From contig NZ_JABBXF010000012.1 in assembly GCF_013030945.1 (NCBI RefSeq), positions 62,001-126,000 on the forward strand: a stretch of DNA of 64,000 nt, in the 5' to 3' direction. Every line of letters starts with the position of its first letter. The stretch's first letter is position 1. A program made the position numbers and the translations under genes. This stretch comes from Streptomyces morookaense. Lineage in GTDB: Bacteria; Actinomycetota; Actinomycetes; Streptomycetales; Streptomycetaceae. The notes beneath the pieces are model-generated. The model made no database searches. It saw nothing but the letters and a program-made list of their open reading frames with translations, and had not been told where the DNA came from. Positions 61,537 through 64,000 of the stretch are shown here, one piece after another.

Positions 61537-61567
61537 CCCGGCGTGCGCCGAGCAGACGCACGCCGGG
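61537..61567. terminator. Hairpin terminator downstream of the SARP gene
   Basis: Perfect 11-bp stem CCCGGCGTGCG/CGCACGCCGGG, 9-base loop, between the SARP stop (61660) and the DedA start (61505). Confidence 0.7.
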
Positions 61568-61659
61568 AAGCCTACTGGAGGTAAAGACTCGTCCAGGAGC
61601 CCGTTGGTTGACAGCAGAGGGCCACTTCTGCGGAACGTCCCGGTGCGGCGCCCCGTGGC

Positions 61660-62454
61660 TCAGTCGACGCCGGCGGTCTGCAGGTCGGACACGGTCTCGC
61701 CGCAGAGGACCGCGTGGTGGAGCTGCTGGAGCGAGGGCGAAGGCTCCAGACCGAGCTCGGCGACCAGCGCTCCGCGCAGCCGCTGGTACGCCTCGAGGGC
61801 CCGCCAGGTGCCGCCCGAGCGGTGCAGGGCCAGCATCAGCTGGGCGCAGAAGCGCTCGTGCATGGGGTGACGTGCCGTCAGGACACGGAGTTCGGGGATG
61901 ATCTCGGCGTGCCGGCCGAGGCGCAGGTCGGCGTCGATGCGCCGTTCCAGCGCGACCATGCGGTTCTCCTCCAGCCGCAGCACCTCGAGCTCGAGCATGC
62001 TGCCCGCCCGGACGTCCACGAGGGCGGGGCCCTGCCACAGGGCGAGGGCGCGGCACAGCAGCCGGGAGGCGCTGCGGTAGTCGGCGGCGTCGAACGCGGT
62101 CCGGCCGTCGACCACCAGCTGTTCGAATTCCTGCACGTCGACCGATCCCGGCTGCACCCGCAGCAGATAGCCTCCGAACTGGGTGACCAGCACGTCCTTG
62201 GCGCTGCGCGCGGGTTCGTCGGTCAGGGCCGCGGAGATCTTGCGGCGCAGTTGGAGGATGTAGGTCTGCAGCGTGGTGGACGCGCTGCGGGGGATGCGCT
62301 CCCCCCAGATCTCGGTCATCAGCGTGGGGACGGTGACCACGTGGTCGGCCTGCAGGGCCAGCAGAGCCAGTATCTGGCGGGGCTTGGCCGCGCTGGGGAC
62401 CACCGAGACTCCCTGCTCATGAGCATCCAGCGGTCCCAGTACCTTGATGTCCAT
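61660..62454 (-). CDS. SARP-family transcriptional activator (AfsR/BTAD type)
   Basis: 264 residues. OmpR-like DNA-binding domain (MDIKVLGPLDAHEQG, then PRQILALLALQADHVV and RSASTTLQTYILQLRRKI) followed by the bacterial transcriptional activation domain (FDAADYRSASRLLCRALALW ... HERFCAQLMLALHRSG). SARPs switch on antibiotic clusters; this one is divergent from the RiPP precursor gene, which it most likely controls. ATG 62454 with GGGGGAGAG upstream. Confidence 0.92.
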   Translation of the reverse strand: MDIKVLGPLDAHEQGVSVVPSAAKPRQILALLALQADHVVTVPTLMTEIWGERIPRSASTTLQTYILQLRRKISAALTDEPARSAKDVLVTQFGGYLLRVQPGSVDVQEFEQLVVDGRTAFDAADYRSASRLLCRALALWQGPALVDVRAGSMLELEVLRLEENRMVALERRIDADLRLGRHAEIIPELRVLTARHPMHERFCAQLMLALHRSGGTWRALEAYQRLRGALVAELGLEPSPSLQQLHHAVLCGETVSDLQTAGVD

Positions 62455-62581
62455 TGCGCGCTCTCCCCCTTCGAGTCGCATCCCGCCGAGCCGGTCGGGG
62501 CTCGCCCGGAGCCTGCGCATCAGACTGGCAGCAAGGGGCCGGCCGGCCCAGTGAGCAGGGCATGAGCGCAATCATGAAAAT

Positions 62582-62600
62582 CTCACGGACATCCCGTGAG
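62582..62600. promoter_or_regulatory. Inverted repeat CTCACGG-N5-CCGTGAG
   Basis: Perfect 7-bp arms in the 255-bp gap between the SARP and precursor genes; a candidate regulatory site for the RiPP operon. The rest of the gap shows nothing else I can support. Confidence 0.4.
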
Positions 62601-62709
62601 GGGGGCACTGCCCCGCCACGCCACGACGGCTCAGAATCACTGCCGGCACGTCGTAGAGCACGCACCCGATGACTTCGAACGAGTCTCATGCCGTGGAAGG
62701 GGCCTGTTC

Positions 62710-63030
62710 ATGAACACCGTCGCACCGCGTACCACGTCCGTCACCGTGCATCCCGCCGAGGAGCGTTTCTCCGCCGACGCCCTCCGTTTCGCCGAACTCG
62801 CCGCCCGCAGCGGTCTGGAGCCGGAGCTGGCCCGGCGGCTCGAGAACAGCCCCGCCGCCGTTCTGGCGGAATTCGGCTTGTCCGCCGGGCACCCGGAACC
62901 GGCCGCCGGCACGACACTGCTGATCGAGGATCTGAGCCGGTCGACGGCGGGCGCCCTGGTCGTCCCGACCTGGACGGTCGTCGCGCCCACCCCGCAGGAG
63001 CCGACCGGTGCGACGGCCGGCCGATGCTGA
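62710..63030 (+). CDS. Putative NHLP-like RiPP precursor peptide
   Basis: 106 residues. The middle, ELAARSGLEPELARRLENSPAAVLAEFGL then AGTTLLIEDL, resembles nitrile-hydratase-like leader peptides (helical repeat with PAAVLAEFGL), followed by VVPTWTVVAPTPQEPTGATAGRC as a candidate Thr/Cys-containing core. No signal peptide, no transmembrane. GGAAGGGG precedes ATG 62710. The stop overlaps the next gene (shared 7 bases), so leader and modifying enzyme are translated together. Confidence 0.72.
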   Translation: MNTVAPRTTSVTVHPAEERFSADALRFAELAARSGLEPELARRLENSPAAVLAEFGLSAGHPEPAAGTTLLIEDLSRSTAGALVVPTWTVVAPTPQEPTGATAGRC

Positions 63031-64000
63031 GCAATGCAGCGGGTCCGGACATCCGGACAGTGGGGTTCAAGCGGCACCTGAACGTGCAGACCGACGAGGA
63101 AGCCGTCTATCTGCTCTCCAGCCGCGGTGTCACGATTCTGCACGGCACGGATGTGGCGGCCCTCGCCCCGCTCCTGGACGGCACCCGCACACTGCCCCGT
63201 CTGCTGCGCGAGGCGGCGGGCCGGATGCCGGTCTCCGAGGCGGGGCGAATGGTGGCGGAGCTGGCGAAGGCCAACCTGATCGGATACCGGCGGCCGGACG
63301 CCGCGGAGCCGGCCGACCCCGCCTGCCGTGCCTACTGGGACCTGCTCGGCGACGGCTCCGAGGCCACCGCCAACATCGCCCGGACACCGCTGGAGGTGAT
63401 CGCGGTGGGGCGGGCCGACCGGGCGGCGGCCGTGGAGGCATGCCGGGCCGCGGGCCTGACGGTCGCGGAGCCGTCGGCCGCGGCAGGGCTGTGCCTTGTC
63501 GTCTGCGACGACTATCTCGACCCCGGGCTGGGCGCGATCGACCGGCGGATGCGCGCGGCCGGGCGGCCCTGGCTGCCTGCCAAGCCGCTCGGCGCGGAGA
63601 CCTGGCTGGGCCCGGTGTTCATCCCGGACGACGGGCCGTGCTGGTCCTGCCTGGCGCACCGGCTGCGGGCGCACCGCGCGGCCGAGGACGCGGTGCGCCG
63701 GGCCATGGGTGCTTCCGGGCCGCTGCCCGTACCGGAGGCCTCGCTGGCCGCCGGCCGGGCACTGGGACTGCAAGCGGCCGTGCTGGAGGCGGCGAAGTGG
63801 GTCGCCGGGGTGCGGCAGGACGCCCAGCGCACTCTGTTCACACTGGACACCTGCACCCTGCGCTCCGCCCATCACCCTGTCACCCGGCGTCCTCAGTGCC
63901 CCGAATGCGGCGACGCCCTTCTGATGGCCCGCCGGGGTTTGCGGCCGCCGGTGCTGGTGCCCCGGCCCAAGGCGCCGGACACCGGTTCGAACCACCGCGC
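63024..64000 (+). CDS. TOMM leader-binding/cyclodehydratase protein, N-terminal part (runs off the window)
   Basis: At least 325 residues; the open frame continues past the last base. The N-terminal about 90 residues (FKRHLNVQTDEEAVYLLSSRGVTILHG, LLREAAGRMPVSEAGRMVAELAKANLIGY) look like the peptide-clamp/RRE domain of TOMM cyclodehydratases; then a ThiF-like region, with paired zinc motifs CWSCL and CPECG. A YcaO domain may follow. Predicted to bind the upstream precursor and heterocyclise Ser/Thr/Cys. Starts within the precursor stop. Confidence 0.78.
   Translation, partial: MLSNAAGPDIRTVGFKRHLNVQTDEEAVYLLSSRGVTILHGTDVAALAPLLDGTRTLPRLLREAAGRMPVSEAGRMVAELAKANLIGYRRPDAAEPADPACRAYWDLLGDGSEATANIARTPLEVIAVGRADRAAAVEACRAAGLTVAEPSAAAGLCLVVCDDYLDPGLGAIDRRMRAAGRPWLPAKPLGAETWLGPVFIPDDGPCWSCLAHRLRAHRAAEDAVRRAMGASGPLPVPEASLAAGRALGLQAAVLEAAKWVAGVRQDAQRTLFTLDTCTLRSAHHPVTRRPQCPECGDALLMARRGLRPPVLVPRPKAPDTGSNHR

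Noticed and set aside
63978..63993. GGTTCGAACC-like T-loop suggesting a tRNA at the right edge
   Set aside because: It is in frame within the TOMM gene, and no acceptor or anticodon arms can be drawn around it.

Overview
High-GC actinobacterial chromosome, most likely a Streptomyces. Evidence: strong third-position GC bias, ATG/GTG/TTG starts, several leaderless-type promoters, a TTA leucine codon in a secondary-metabolism gene, XRE/DUF397/ATPase regulatory trios, and a gene order (tripeptidyl aminopeptidase, ureDGFCBA, bioFBAD, purB, sigJ) that I recall as close to the SCO1230-SCO1263 stretch of S. coelicolor (from memory, not checked). I saw no rRNA, tRNA or CRISPR array.

Layout. 1-3.4 kb: left-edge partial class III/IV lanthipeptide synthetase, an HdeD-like membrane protein, and a junction between a headless TetR gene and a headless alpha/beta hydrolase. 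3.4-8.2 kb: secreted GH27 alpha-galactosidase, LysE exporter, GH25 lysozyme-like protein, short-chain dehydrogenase. 8.2-11.7 kb: an array of TGGCGCCA operators controlling an operon of RHH regulator, DUF4097 beta-repeat protein and a two-gene ABC exporter. 11.8-16.1 kb: nitroreductase, ABM-type small protein, then a 1,957-bp mobile unit with 42-bp inverted ends that carries a decayed IS5-family transposase, an intact quinone oxidoreductase and a broken tetR, followed by a threonine-synthase-like enzyme. 16.3-20.7 kb: 2H phosphoesterase, large XRE regulator and several small unknown genes, including two tandem paralogues.

20.7-31.4 kb: secreted tripeptidyl-peptidase-like hydrolase; complete urease operon ureA-B-C-F-G-D with overlapping genes; orphan Phd antitoxin; a ClpP homologue that has lost its catalytic Ser and Asp, coupled to a small partner gene; a c-di-AMP (ydaO) riboswitch ahead of an NlpC/P60 hydrolase; and an anti-sigma-like ATPase/XRE/DUF397 trio. 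31.4-36 kb: biotin genes, bioF divergent from bioB-bioA-bioD.

36-61.5 kb: mostly core or widespread functions: methyltransferase, F420-type oxidoreductase, two CNNM/CorC-type membrane proteins, SGNH hydrolase, purB, mug, ROK and GntR regulators, sigJ, alpha/beta hydrolase, flavin disulfide reductase, ACT-GNAT protein, DUF885 protein, sbcC/sbcD, YigZ, CoA-binding protein, YbaK deacylase, XRE-cupin with a divergent DMT exporter, two hexapeptide-repeat enzymes and DedA.

61.7-64 kb: a second RiPP locus begins: SARP activator, divergent NHLP-like precursor peptide, and the start of a TOMM leader-binding/cyclodehydratase gene that runs off the window. RiPP loci therefore sit at both ends of the window. 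The least ordinary content is this TOMM locus, the operator-array/DUF4097/ABC operon, the pseudo-ClpP pair and the passenger-carrying mobile unit.
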